Shown here piece by piece: positions 1 through 12,510 of a stretch of DNA of 64,000 nt. The stretch's first letter is position 1, and every line of letters starts with the position of its first letter. Origin of the DNA: Fallopia convolvulus (Eukaryota; Streptophyta; Magnoliopsida; Caryophyllales; Polygonaceae); assembly GCA_964016875.1 (NCBI GenBank), contig OZ024728.1:25591328-25655327 (forward strand), given 5' to 3'. Made by a program: the position numbers and the translations under genes. The notes beneath the pieces were generated by a model. The model saw only the letters and a list, made by a program, of their open reading frames with translations. It had not been told where the DNA came from and did not search any database.

Positions 1-329
1 CTTGTATTCCTCCGTCTTTCACTGTAGCGCTCCAAATTCAGCTCCATATAGCACTTTTCCTTGCTAAAACCTACAAAATACACAAAATAGAGTAGCTTCC
101 ATACTTTCTATGAAAATATGCAAAACTATCCAAAAACACACTAAACTAAACCTAAACTTATCAAAACTAAACCTAATAAACAAAGAAAACCTAATAAAAA
201 CTATACTAAAAACATGGACATCAATAGTCATAAAAAATTTGTGGGATACTAAAGTATTATTAGCAGGTGAGTTTTCAAGTGTGCACAAGGCGAAGAAGAA
301 GGGGAAATCGGGCATTATAGTCCAAAGTG

Positions 330-845
330 AAAACTTTTGGGATATAAATTTACAACCGAAAAATAGAAAGATTCATTGTCTGTTCGAGTTGATTGGGAGC
401 AAGAAAAGGAAGAGCTATAATGGGGTGTTAACAGTGAAATGTGGGTGACACAACCATGCCATTTCTACCACACTCAAAGGACATCCTTATGTTGGTCGAA
501 TGACCGCAGATGAATTGGGGGACTTGAGGATATTGGGCCTGGCTAATACAGAGCCTTTGAATATTATGTCCTTTATACGGAAAAAAGTACCATGAAAACA
601 CTACATCAATGAAGCAAATCTACAATTAACAGCAACAAATTCTAAAAGAGGAGATAGGCTCAATGACGGTAACCCAGTTTAGTCTTCATTGCTTGAAGTG
701 TCATGGTTACTATGTTGATTATCAAACTGTGCTGGGAGGTGACGAGATACAAGATTTGTTCTTTGCCCACCCCAAGTCAATACAACTATTAAAGGTATTC
801 ATGTATGTTGTAATTATGGACACGACATACAAGACAAACATGTAA
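330..845 (+). pseudogene. MULE transposase, N-terminal part (decayed)
   Basis: Two broken reading-frame blocks match the start of plant Mutator-like (MULE/FAR1-type) transposases. The first (about 365-590) reads like the DNA-binding region, with an HNH segment followed by GHPYVGRMTADE. The second (663-845) runs MTVTQFSLH... to VVIMDTTYKTN, which holds the first catalytic Asp. The same segment is found in the better preserved copy near 22.2-22.4 kb (MTVTQYALH..., VVIMDSTYKTN). Frame breaks and stops separate the blocks, and a nested element interrupts the gene just after TYKTN. In the intact family an intron normally lies here too. The gene is dead; the family assignment is firm, exact boundaries are not. 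Confidence 0.75.
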
Positions 846-857
846 GTATTTATTAAC

Positions 858-1936
858 GGCCGAATACATAAATAGGTTCCTGAACTTTGACAATTTTGGC
901 AACCATGTCCCTGCACTTTTCGGGTTTTAGATAGGTCCCTGGACTATACATTTTTTTTGTCATTTAAACACAAATCATATGAAATTCACATGCGTGTAAT
1001 ACACTCGCGCTAACTTGTAAAAATGTTTTGCCATGTAGATGCCACCTAAATAAATTTATAATTTTAATAAAAGAAATATATATATCTTTTTTCCTTTTTT
1101 TCCTCCCGTCTTCTTCCTCCTGTCTTCTTTCTCCGGTGGTCTCAGATCCAAATTCTCCACCGACAAATCTTCTATTCTCTACCCTCAAATCCGAAGGTCT
1201 TAGTCTGATGCCGATTGCAACTGCTCCAGACCACTGCCCTCAGATCTATGCGGACCATCTCAAGCCGACGCCGATTGCAGTTGCTCCCGACCACTAAATT
1301 GCCATCTCAAACTGACGGCGGTGGGAAGTGGATGGTGGCAATGGGCGGCAAAAAGGAACCAGATCCAGAGAGAGTAAGGATGGATCGACGAACTCGAAGA
1401 AAGAAATCGAATTCTTCACCGCCCAGATCTAGAAACGACGACATCAGAGAGAATCAGGACGAAACTCTTCACCGGTGTCCAGATCTAAGCCCTAGAGATA
1501 ATTAGGAACCAGAGAGAATTAGGAAGTGATTCTTCCAAATCCTATATGTAATTTTTCACCCGACATAGAAGGAACCAGAGACAACTAGAGAGCAAATGAA
1601 TTCTTTAACGCCGACATATCTCTTACTTTGAGATCTGAGATCTCAACAAACATAAGATAGATAAAAAAAAAGAATAAGAAAAAATTCAATTACTAGTGGT
1701 GGGATATTTTATAATGGCTTTTATTTTTTTTAGTATTCCACATCAGCATTTTTAGGAGTGCTAATATATGTTTACGCGCAATTAAGTGTATGAAATACAC
1801 TCGCTAAGCCACGTCACATATTTGTGTTTAAAAGGCAAAAATATGTATAGTACAAGGACCTATTTGAAACCCCCAAAGTACAGGGATATGAATGCCAAAA
1901 TCGTCAAAGTTCAGGGACCTATTTATGTATTCGGCC
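858..1936. mobile_element. Non-autonomous MULE nested in the MULE pseudogene
   Basis: A 1079-bp element with long terminal inverted repeats. Both ends begin GGCCGAATACATAAATAGG and stay similar for roughly 140 bp. It is flanked by a perfect 10-bp direct repeat, ATTTATTAAC, at 848-857 and 1937-1946. Long TIRs plus a 9-11-bp target duplication are the signature of Mutator-like elements. No transposase is encoded. The interior (1100-1500) is GC-richer and has a 12-bp motif (GCCGATTGCA...) repeated at about 1210 and 1268; it may be captured DNA but I do not recognise it. Its insertion splits the transposase pseudogene exactly after the first catalytic block. Confidence 0.88.
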
Positions 1937-2027
1937 ATTTATTAACCGTCATATATATATACTATATATATATATTAAATTCCCAATTTCTCATACTAAC
2001 TAAATTGAACTGAATAACAAGTACAAT

Positions 2028-2330
2028 ATGTCATTCAGTGAAATGGTGGGATTTACTTGGACAAATCACAAGTACAACATCGCTTTTGCTTTTATGACTA
2101 AGGAGAACCGAGATCACTACGAATGTGTGTTAAGCCAATTGAGAGAATTGTTCCGACGAGTTGGTAAAATGCCAGAAGCAATAGTGACAAACCGGGAACT
2201 TTCTGAGATGAATGCCATTGGAATTAAATTTCCGGATGCCCAACATTTACTATGTTGGGTGCATGTTATGCGAAACTATGTCGCGTACGCCCAAGGTCTA
2301 AAGATGATGGTGGCTTACGTGTCCAAATAA
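2028..2330 (+). pseudogene. MULE transposase, catalytic core remnant
   Basis: Continuation of the transposase interrupted at 858-1936. The reading frame contains EMVGFTWTNHKYNIAFAFM, then AIVTNRELSEMNA. The latter aligns with AIVTDREKAIMNA in the copy at 22.6 kb, so the second catalytic Asp has become Asn here. LLCWVHV follows, the usual Cys/His segment of the MULE core. The frame is lost near 2300. With the N-terminal block at 330-845 it forms one dead gene. Confidence 0.75.
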
Positions 2331-2337
2331 GTCAAAT

Positions 2338-2670
2338 GTTGGGGTGGACACTTGAAGACATGAATGCCCAAATCACAAGTGGTGGCCTCCATCTCGCAGA
2401 CCTCAATGATTGGCTTGATACACACCTCATGCAAGGAGGTAATTCGGATCACATAGCGTCCGAATTTTTGCTTGTGTTATTGGGATGCACCCTTTTCATC
2501 GACAAGACCGGCCACTCCGTGAACCATAAGCTTATGCACTTGCTCCTAAACCACGAGGTAACGGTTCATATTGCCTAGGTCCTTGCAACCTTTGCCTACT
2601 TGTATATGCAACTAGGTATGGCAAGTCGCGTTGGAGATAAACAAATAGGTGGTTGCCTATATCTCCTACG
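2338..2670 (+). pseudogene. Plant mobile domain (PMD) remnant
   Basis: Reading on in another frame gives SEFLLVLLGCTLFIDKTGHS, a stop at 2576-2578, and then LATFAYLYMQLGMASR and QIGGCLYLL. This is the order seen in plant mobile domain proteins (often annotated as serine/threonine phosphatase 7 long form homologues): LLGxTLFxDK, then LAxLYxxLGxAS, then GGCxxLL. PMD genes occur in MULEs and gypsy elements as well as in the host genes MAIN and MAIL1. Its position directly after transposase on the same strand suggests this older copy also belonged to a PMD-carrying MULE, as the 17-39 kb element does. Confidence 0.6.
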
Positions 2671-2679
2671 TGTGAGTTT

Positions 2680-3138
2680 CCACAAATTATGAATTTTTAA
2701 ACTTTAACTCATTATTACCATAACTAACTTAGCAAGTGTGCTTGTAACCTCATGTTAATCACTTCTTTCCTTTTTTTAATTTCAACATCTGGGTTTTGAC
2801 GTTAATTAAATATTGAATTTCAATTGATTATAAGTTTTATTTCTCTCAAGCTCTCAAACTTCCTTTCATCTAATGATCTTTAATTCACCATAATAGACAC
2901 ATGTGAGTCAATGCAATACAAAGTGGAGAAGCATCGAGAATAGACCTACCTTGTATTTAAGAAACGTTTAGAAACATTTCACAACTTTCAATATTTCAGT
3001 TTCAGTGACGAAACTCTTTTTAAGGGCGTACTATTGTAATAACCCTCTCTTTCAAAGAAGAATATTCATATTACCTTATTGTTCTATAACGTGTATTGTC
3101 CTAGTTTCGAGGATGAAACTATTTTTAAGGGGTACTAA
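2680..3138 (+). other. 3' end of gypsy-type retroelement with two polypurine-tract-like sites
   Basis: No gene is visible. Two similar junctions occur. At 3004-3040 GACGAAACTCTTTTTAAGGG leads into TATTGTAATAACC. At 3106-3138 GAGGATGAAACTATTTTTAA is followed by GGGGTACTAA and TGTAACACCCC. A GA-rich GACGAAACT block, a purine tract and TGTAAC is the usual 3' end of plant chromovirus elements. The gypsy element at 43.5 kb ends the same way on the minus strand. The doubled junction suggests two element ends in tandem. Confidence 0.5.
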
Positions 3139-6100
3139 TGTAACACCCCTATTTTACAACGATGAGTATTACCATCAGTGACCTTGGACTTTACCGTCCA
3201 AAGTCACTCTAGGCTTTATAAAGTATTAATCTTAAAGAAATGTGGAATCTAAATGGTAATACATGACATTAAAAGGTGCTCAAAATTAAGACTTTAAATA
3301 TTGTCATTACGTGTTAAACTGTTTCAAAACAACATAGCAGCGGAAATAATGAAACCTTGTTCTTGCAAAGCATAATGAATCCAAAAATACGGAAGAAATA
3401 TCTTTGAGAAGACTTGACCTTCCTTCCTTCAACTTTCTTGATTCTTCGTTCTTTAAACCTTCGAGGGACGTTTCCTAGAGTCTGGCATTTGTCGCCAAGG
3501 GCGAGAAATACCAGGCAAAATGCAGAAAAGAGCGGAATTAGTCTAAGGAGACTAAGCAAGTGGGAACGAATATTCTCAAAGGTAATATGGTAATTTTTAT
3601 TATCTCATCAAGGATATTAAGGGAAGAAGTACTTGAAAATATAATTACTTTGTGGAGCTTATAATGACGGAATTTAGTTGATCTCGAAAAGAGATCAACT
3701 TCGATTCGAAAAGAAGGAAACCACAAGGTTGTAGTTCCTCTTAGAGTACAATTAATGTTAGAAATGTTTTAATTTACAACAAGTTTTAGAACACCTCTCG
3801 CGCCCTTATCGAACCGAGAGCCGGGTCAGTCTTCTAAAACCGGCCCGGTTTTGATGTCTTTTATGTGCACTAGCACTTATCTTTATTACGTGTCAAAACT
3901 TTACATAGCATTAATGACTTTTAAGGGTGTGGAGTCCACTTAAGGGAACGGAGTTCTAACACTTAGTTAGAACATAGTATAAGTTTATTTGATGGATTGA
4001 ACAAGGCAAACCTTTAGCCTTATTATAATTTTGAATGTCTACATAGCATAGACGTTAGTAAGAGACTTTAGTGGTATTTTTCATTTTATGTGGCATTGCT
4101 TAAGACTTTAGACGAAACCGTTTTATTTCGACATTGCTTGATAGGCGCGAAATGGTCGTGCAAATCACGGCTATGCAAAAGAGTCCTAACAAACCTAAAG
4201 ACTGTAGTCTTAAGGGTCGAATCCACAGGGAGGCGATTTATCTTTCTATGTGAATTTTATGTCAATTAAAGTAAAAGGGGGTTTTATGAATTAAACTACT
4301 ATCTAGCATGCAAAAACTAATAAAGCAATTAAAGTTGGTGTTTTTATCAAATTTGGGGAAACACTTAGTCAAACAGAGATCCACATTTGTATGACAAGTT
4401 GATCATAGATTCACTCAATATCGCATGCATATGGAATTCCAATTCCTTTTCAAAGATAATCAATAGCACAACCAGATACTATCAATCCTAACTAATTGAA
4501 TAACCCTGAAACTATCAAGATTCAATTCAAAAGCAGCATTAAGAATAGGAATATAATTAGGATACAATTCTAGCATAAAACAACCAGCTTTTATACTAGA
4601 ATGCAATTTAACTCTCTTCTACAATAGACTAGCACAACCAGATACTAGTACAATGCAGTTTGCTACTATGAAATAGAGAAACTCAACCAGTAATTTATCT
4701 AGATCTAGCAATTGAGATTCAATAACAACAACCCTAGAAATTGTTGAAATCAATCACATAAACAAATCAAACAAGAGAGAAAAATAATTCCATGCAATAG
4801 ATAAAGAGTAGAAATCTCACAACTGAAAGTCAAAACGAAGCTTCAAACTGTCTGACTAAGCAAAAGGGCTTAGTTCTCCATAGAAAAGCTAAAAACTCTG
4901 AAAGAAAAATATGATAATAGTCTATGAGAGATGCAACTCTCTAAACCCTAATATATAGAACTAGGTCTAAAGAAGTCTATTCAAAAATATAATATCTCGG
5001 AATAATACTGATAGAAAAGGACGAATAGAAACAAAACACGTGGTGCAGTAAAGATCTCCGCGGCTGTCAGGGGTGGCGGGCGCCGCTGGGTTGGCGGCGG
5101 TCGCCGCCAGCAACTCAGTTCAGAATTCAGTTGACACTTTGGGGGCTGTTTTGACCTCACTTCGAGTTGGAATTTGGACTCGGAGTAAAAACATGAATTG
5201 TAGCTCTTTGGATTAGCTTTCCAATGATGCCAAACTAAACTTATCAGATCACCATATCTCCCGAAACAACCCTTTCAAGACAGAGGTGTCGAACCATCAA
5301 CTCCAACGGATGGCCCGAATTCAAGCGCTCTTTCCCCGGTTTTCATTCCTTTCACACTTGTTCACTTTAAGACCTGTAAAACAACATAAAACAAGTGCAA
5401 AAACCCAAAACTCCTAGACACTCTAAGACACTAAAGAAACTAACTAAAACTACCTAAAAGCAACGTAAAAGAAACGTAAACATACATCCTAAATACTACT
5501 TATATGCAAGCTATCATTGCTTTAAGACTTCAGCCAACATTTATTTTCCGTATGACATTGCTTTAGACTTCAGATGAAACCTTTCTATTTCGACATTGCT
5601 TAAGACTTCAGTCAACGAAGTAAGAGTAGAGTCATGACCTACATATATATGATGTTATAAAAAGTGGTTCAAGACTTATGTCCAACATTTTTTCCTATAC
5701 GATTCTAAGCGATGTCTCTAAACGAGACATTTTAAACAAACAAGGCTGCAATCATCGGTCCTAAGTTCATTTCTAGCGTTTGAATAATAATAACGATAAT
5801 GAGATGTCGATATTTGTAGCAATCGATATATCCTATGTTTATTTATTTAAACAAACAAGATTTTTCCCAACATAGAGAAGTTTAATGAAATCGAGATATC
5901 GAAAAGGTTACAAGGAGAATATCCACTTGCCTTGGATTTCTTTCGGAAATCTACGCAACTCGGAATTAGGATTTCTTAGAGACGTTCGTAAACTTTGACC
6001 TATTTGACCGAAAGGAATGACGAACGAAAATGTACTAAATTCCTTAATTTAATCTTACTAAACTTTTCTCTTATTTTCCTCTTTTTAAGAGAAGGGAAAT

Positions 6101-7540
6101 TAATCTAAGTTATTTAGTTTAATAATTTAGATAGGAGGTATCCAAAATAATAATTCTTTATTATTATTTTCAAGGTGATACTTTTGTAGGAATTTTATGA
6201 ACTTTAAAATACTTATTTTAAGAAAAATATGCAAGACTTTATTTACTCGTATGAATACCTTTTTAACCCACATGAAAAATATATATATATTTAAAATAAA
6301 CTATATATGATTTGCATGCATCATTATTTTTATGCAAAACTACTTTATTAAAATTTGTCCTTATAATCATATTTCTAAAAGTCATGACTTATTTAATATT
6401 CGATTATAGAAAATTATAGGTTTGTCATGCATGTGTATAACACTTTATAAAAACACTTTTTATTCATACATGCAACACCTTAGATTATTTAGTATAGTTT
6501 ATGCTTATCAAAGTAATCCTTTTTATTAAGAAGGGTTTTCACAATTTTTATTTCAATATATTAATAGTTCTAAGTTCCATGCAAGGTTGGATTATTTCCC
6601 AAAATTTATAAAATCCACATGCAATAATTTATTTAACTTACTTAAGTAGATAATAACATTTATAAGTCTACTTTTAACTAGGAAGTTCACAAATGAATTA
6701 TCTAAAATTTATTTTAAGTCTAGATTGACATGCAAAAGTGATTTTAAAACCAATAACAATCCTTTTACAACCACAAACACTTTTATGCATTTTTACTTAA
6801 ATGATTATTATTCTTATGAGTATAATTATTTCTAGATGTCATATATAATTCATTACACAATTATAGTAAGGTCAAAAATTAACATGCATGAATGAATTAT
6901 TTCATAAAACCTTTTTAATTCCACATGTATTACTTATTTAATTAGTTTACTCAAGTATAACTTATTTTTGTGAGTCCCCTTTTTATCAAGAAGGTCAAAC
7001 ATAGTTTAATTTTTTTTTTAAAATATATTAAGCTCTAAGTTAACATGCAAGGATGGATAATTTTATAAAACTTTGTAAAATCCACATGCAACAATTTATG
7101 TAAATTTGCTTAAGTAAATATTATTCTCTTAGAAGTTTATTTTTAATTAAAAAGGTCATAAATAATTTATTTCAAAGTTATATTAAGGCTAAGTTGACAT
7201 GCAAATGTATAAACGGTTTTAGTTATTATAAATATATATATATATAAAGAATAGTTATATATATATATATATCCTTCTAATAACATCATTCCTTGGGGTT
7301 GGATTTTGATGGTCATACATCCTCTTTTTGGTACTTTCTTGTAAATAAAAAGTGTTCATTTACATTATAACAACACGGTGTGAAAATCTCGGGATTTAAT
7401 ATCAACCATATAGGGGTCGAAAGTTCATACCAAGGGATCGACGGTATGGAAATTTGGGACGTCGGTTTCAAGAACGGATTGATCCTATGACGTCGGGGTA
7501 ACGTCACGATCCTAACGGCGTCAAAGATGGGTAGTGTAAC
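3139..7540 (+). mobile_element. Gypsy-type LTR (solo or truncated), interrupted
   Basis: Starts TGTAACACCCC after a polypurine-like tract. It is collinear with the LTR in the inverted-repeat arms (right arm from 61055): shared blocks include GGACTTTACCGTCCAAAGTC near 3190, AGTCTAAGGAGACTAAG near 3540, CCGGTTTTGATGTCTTTTA near 3845 and CCACTTAAGGGAACGGA near 3940. Homology resumes after the nested solo LTR (4139-5516), with GGTCCTAAGTTCA near 5758 and CCACTTGCCTTGGATT near 5925. From about 6100 to 7300 the DNA is very AT-rich, with no gene. The 3' boundary near 7540 is a guess. Confidence 0.5.
4139..5516 (+). mobile_element. Solo LTR (TGATAG...CTATCA) with 5-bp target duplication
   Basis: A 1378-bp element beginning TGATAG and ending CTATCA, flanked by the 5-bp direct repeat TTGCT at 4134-4138 and 5517-5521. 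TG..CA ends with a 5-bp duplication define an integrated LTR. It contains the motif GGGTCGAATCCACAGGGAGG near 4215 and ends ATATGCAAGCTATCA. Related solo LTRs lie in the inverted-repeat arms at 54858-56251 and 58113-59506. No internal retroelement domain is present. Confidence 0.82.
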
Positions 7541-8970
7541 AACTCCGATTGACTCAACGGGACCTCCGAAGCGATTACGGTGATGGTCGACGTTCAACGT
7601 GGGAGAGCCGGCATCCTTCTCCGGTGGCAAGCGTGACTGGCCTCAAGCTTGAGCAGGTGGTTCTGGCTGGGCAACGTCGTTCCCTGGTGGCGAGACGGAA
7701 AGGCCGGAGGCTGCTGCGCGAGAGTTCGGGCTACTCCGGTGGCAAGCGGAGTGAGCCGGCGAGGCAAGAGCAAAGGGGCAGTCCGGTCTGGTGGCTCCGA
7801 CGTGGATCACGTGGTGGCGGAGCTCCTGGTTGTGCCGGTGTAGGTGATGGTCGGGTGGAGCCGGCGGTTGAACGAGGCGGAGGTGCGCCCGATCGTGGAG
7901 AATGAACAACGGAGGGAGTAAACGAAATTGAACCAGAGAGGAGGGAGGTTAGAGGTGGAGCCTAGCTCTCTCACTCTCAAAAGTCAAAACAATTAAAATG
8001 GGTTTCTGATTAGTTGTGGCTAAGGGAAAAGGCTCTTCTCAGTCTCAGGAAAATGAATTTTGAACGGACAGAAAAGAAAATGGGAATTGAGTGTGATTGG
8101 ACAATCAGAGGAGAGGCTTCTCTCAACCTATTTATTGATAAAAATTTGGTTTTATTCATTTGTGAAAATAAAGAGATATTAAATTATTTAAACAAAATAT
8201 GGGTGATATTTTTTATTTTAGAAAGTAATCTTCATATAAGAGGTGGGAAGGATGCTTTTTTAGCCAAATAAGAAAGTTGGGTGCACTTCCATAATTTTCC
8301 AAAAACCAAGTTGTACATAGAAGGGCATTCTATCACAATTAGAAACATGAGAGTTTAAAATCGTAATTTCCCAAAAGTCAGTGCCAACCGCCCATATCTT
8401 CTTCTCCACTTTTTTCCTTTCTTGCTCTTCTTTCCATAACCTATTCAAATCCAATTTCGAACCAAATTAAGCCACGATTGTGCCCAAGTTATGAAAGGAA
8501 GTTGTAGATCTTCCCTTGCTTAAGCTCCTCGAATTGAAATCTCTTTAAATAGAGGTGTATTGATCCCGAATTTTGACACCTTCAACTGAAAACCCTAACC
8601 TTCGCCTCTCTCGCTTCTCCCCAAATTCTCCCAATCCTTGAATCGAAACCCCAAATTGAGACCAGATCTGAACTCCTCATAAAAATCCTTGAATCGCCGC
8701 GGTGTCATCCAACGGACCCTCTCGGCGCACACCTGGCACCTCTTGCCTTTGCTCGGCACCCTTAGCCTCCATGGACCTGAAATGGTGAGTAGAAACCTGT
8801 CCCGAAAGATGACCCGCCGGAACATGAGAAGTGCCCGATGGAATTGGCTTCACATCCTTAGAGACAAGCGTGCTCGGCGCGACATCGACTCCCTCCTCGG
8901 TGTTGGTCTCGGGTTGGCCATATAAATGATGCGATGTAGTCACATTACTAGTAGATTAAGCTAGAAGAGA
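7541..8970. other. GC-rich segment, no recognisable gene
   Basis: 7549-7910 is markedly GC-rich with several overlapping open frames on both strands and many CCGG/GGTGGC words. 8590-8930 has a second coding-like patch with ACCCTAACC leader-like sequence. No frame shows a domain I recognise and the frames on opposite strands are equally open, which is typical of GC-rich non-coding DNA. It could be a leader or captured gene fragment. Confidence 0.25.
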
Positions 8971-9993
8971 GAATGATTCGAGTAGTTAGTTCAGATATGA
9001 TTACAAAAAGGAAACAAATAATTGTAAGAGAAATTAGAGGAGAGAAACTTCTAGGGTTAAGGCTCACCACAATAACACTTTAGTTGACTTCGAACATGGA
9101 AAACATTTAATCTTAGTTTGGCTTTGTTGAAGGTGGTTATCTAAGGTAGTCATGTCATCTCATATGCTATGTGCCTAAACCCGACTAACATACTCTCTCA
9201 CGACTTATTAACCAAACCCGATCTTTTAGATTTCTATGATATCTATTATTCCACAAGAGAAATCTAAACGCTGTCGCAATTAAGAAATTTCATGTTCAAA
9301 TCATAGATAATATAATATTTAATATTATAAATATATTAAAAGATTTGATAATCTCTAAGTTCAGGTATATGGAAAGTAATAAAAAATTATAGATAATATA
9401 ATATTTAATCTTATTTAATCTTTACTTTGTCGACACACCAAAATTGTTTTGCCCTCACATAAATTAAATTAATTATATTTTAATAATTTTCAATAAATAA
9501 ATTATCTTTATCTTTCATATTAAATTATATCTTATTTATTAAATTAATTATTTATTAAATCTTATATCTTCCATATTTTGAAAATATATATCTTTTTTGT
9601 TTTATTTTATTTTATTCATATTTTATCTCTTTTTTTAAAAATTAAACCTATTTATGAATTTTGTCAAGGAAAAGGAACAATATAGATTATTTTATCTTAA
9701 TAATCAATCTTTATTCTTAATTTTAACTTAATAATATAGCCTTGATTTGTTTTATTTGTTTCCAAAAACTAAAATAATTTTTGTACATGATATGGACAGT
9801 AAATTACTAGCATTAAATTTTATATTATACTTTTCTTTATTAACATTCATTTATGATATGTTTAAAAATACTGCATGCGTTCGATCCGAAATAACATATA
9901 AGCAACTAGTATATAAACATCGAAGAATGTGTTCGAGTATCTAGTTTGATGTATGTGATTCATGCTTATAGATCTCATGTATATATCACATAT
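8971..9993. other. AT-rich intergenic DNA
   Basis: Strongly AT-rich, with runs of ATTTAATATTATAAATATAT type and no sustained coding frame. A short repeated phrase ATAGATAATATAATATTTAA occurs at about 9303 and 9390. Nothing else seen. Confidence 0.4.
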
Positions 9994-10890
9994 TTGTTAG
10001 GAAATTAATCCCTTTAGACTTAAAACGCCAAGATCGATCATACTAGGTTATTAAGAAACACCAAATTTGACATACCTTTAATGGTAATCGAACCTTATGC
10101 GGACCTACGAACGAGAACTGTAGGTATGTGATCTTCCTTATCCAAATCTAGGGTTTATGCTTTCACTTTGATACCATGTTAAATTCAAGTGGGCCAATAT
10201 GACGCGGGGGGGGGGGGGGGGGGGGGGGGTACACACGTCCATTCATTCGCATATGCACGTTAGTCCCAACACACAATCCCATGGGGTTCCATCCTAAAAC
10301 CAATTGGCAATAGGAGGAGTAGCTCAAGGGTATATATGTTGGGCAAGTTTATCAGAATTCTCGATGTGGGATAACATTATTTCACACGCCCCTCAAGTGC
10401 AACTACCTGGCCCTGCAATATGCCAGTTGCAACTTGACGTTATGTTTTCAGGACGGCTAGCCCATTAATAGACCAGGAATCCGGGCCCATACTGAACAAA
10501 CTCTAATACCACTTGTTTAGAAATTAATCCCCTTTAGACTTAAGACGCCAAGATCGATCATATTGGATTATTAAGCAACACCAAATTTGACATACCTTTA
10601 ATCTTGATGGTAATCGAACCTTATATAGAACTACGAACGAGAACCGTAGGCATGTGATCTTCCTCAACCAAATCTAGGGTTTATGATTTCACTCTGATAC
10701 CATGTTAAATTCCAATGGGCCAATATGACGTGGGGGGTACACACGTCCATTCATGTGTATATGCGCGTTAGCCCCAACACACAAGCCCATGGGATTCCAT
10801 CCTAAAACCAATTGGCAATAGGAAGAGTAGCTCAAGGGTATATATGTTGGGCAAGTTATATCAGAATTCCTGATGTGGGATAACAATACT
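9994..10890. repeat. Imperfect tandem repeat, about 520-bp period, with G24 run
   Basis: Two copies, about 9994-10385 and 10514-10890, share GAAATTAATCCCTTTAGACT, CGCCAAGATCGATCATA, TTTGATACCATGTTAAATTC-like sequence and AACCAATTGGCAATAGGA. The segment 10390-10510 (ACGCCCCTCAAGTGCAACTA...) lies between them. Copy 1 has an uninterrupted run of 24 G at 10206-10229, where copy 2 has 6. The reverse complement holds TTAACATGGTATCAAAGTG, like a Met-tRNA primer binding site, so the unit may derive from an LTR element. No protein domain. Confidence 0.6.
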
Positions 10891-12508
10891 GACATATGCA
10901 ATGAAAAAATCGATCAAACTAAACAAGAGTAAACGGACAAAAAAAAAACCAGTTTGCTTTCGAGAAATTTATTCATATGCAGTTCAATAATTAAAGAAGC
11001 AATTCGTGTTAAAAAAATTAGCGATCGGTCATATTTATAGTCTTGAACAATTCGTATTGATATGTGTTATGATTTATTAAGAGAGAGGACGAATAAGAGA
11101 AAGAGTGTAAAATTCTTGTATAGTCTTATTAGGTCACTTATAAGAACCTTTATATAGAAAATAGGGATAAAGCCATCTAGGCTTTTATGTGTATATTCAA
11201 TATAATAATATAACACTTTATGTACTTTTTGTTGACAAATTGCCCTAAACATGTTTATTCAAATCCGCATTTAGGTAGCTTATGTTTTCAAGTTTCTCAA
11301 CAAAATTTAGGCTTCGTTTGGTACTAGCTAATGGGAGCTTGTCGTAGCTGGAAAAATTAAACAAGTTTTATGCTTCTCATTCGATAGCCCAAAAGCACCG
11401 CTAATTTGAGGAGCCGGTTGGGGTTGAAGGAAGAAGAAATTCTTAATGTGTACCCACTATATTAACCAGTCTTAACAAGCTAATGTTTTTTTTTTCAAAT
11501 CTACCTTACCCAACGGAGGAGGAGAAGGTATTTTTTTCTATTTATTTCTCTTCAAATTTCAATTGAACTTGTAATATCATCAAGAGCTAATGTGGAGTTT
11601 GTCCGACGACGAAGTCTCATGAGAGCCAACCCAAAGCTTATCTGATGACAGAGTCTCGTGTTTGTTATTTGGCCGGAAAAATTCAGATGCGACGGTGAGA
11701 TTTGGTGTTTTGGATGGAAAACTTCTCTAGATGTGGCAGAGAAATCCAATCGAAAACAACGATGAAGGCAAGGAAAAGAGTTGTGAAGACAACATGGATG
11801 GAAATGCAATGCTAATGTGATATTTAGAAAATTGGGGTTTGAGGTTTTAAAACAAAATTAGGGGCAAATTTGTATTGGAAGCTTGAAGTCTAATTTGCTA
11901 GAGACTTGAGAAGGAGCGGGAACAAGGGTGGCCATGGTGAAGTGCATTAGCTAATAGAAAGAACAAAAAAGAACACGGTGGATTCATTTTCTTAAAATTT
12001 TGTTTACATAATTAATATATATTCATATTTATTATATGAAAGTGTCATCCAAAAAGTCAAAAATCCTTAAATTTTAGCACTCTTTTTCTTAATTTTACTC
12101 TACTCATTTTGCACTTCAACTTCTAATATCAAACATCCGACAAACCTTTTTTCAAATAAATTCAGTTTCAGATCCACTTATTTCCATCTCTCGCTCAAGT
12201 TGTTGATTCAGTTGAGGTTAAAAATACCGAACGGAGCCCTAATGTATACTAGCTGAGTTGGATTACACTTGAGATAATGCCTATTATGATAGTTTCTTTG
12301 GAATTATTGCTAAACAATGTTGCTTTCAATCATCAAGCGAGTAATATTTGATTTTATACGCTCACAAGTCACGAGTGTAAACTTCATACATGTAAACCAT
12401 TGTCTAAGATTGTTTTAGGGTATCAAGTACTTTGTTATACGCAAATTACAGGTATCACCTAAATTTTAAAAATGTTTACAGATCTATCACCGATCACTTC
12501 TTAAATAC
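10891..12508. other. Intergenic DNA, no gene seen
   Basis: AT-rich sequence without a sustained or recognisable reading frame. Fragments such as GGCTTCGTTTGGTACTAGCT near 11310 and ACCGAACGGAGCCCTAATGT near 12225 look like eroded ends of small DNA transposons (Harbinger/MITE type), but I could not pair them confidently. Confidence 0.3.
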
Positions 12509-12510
12509 TA

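Noticed and set aside
7549..7909. Overlapping 118- and 88-codon frames on opposite strands
   Set aside because: GC-rich DNA keeps several frames open at once; no domain or splice support.
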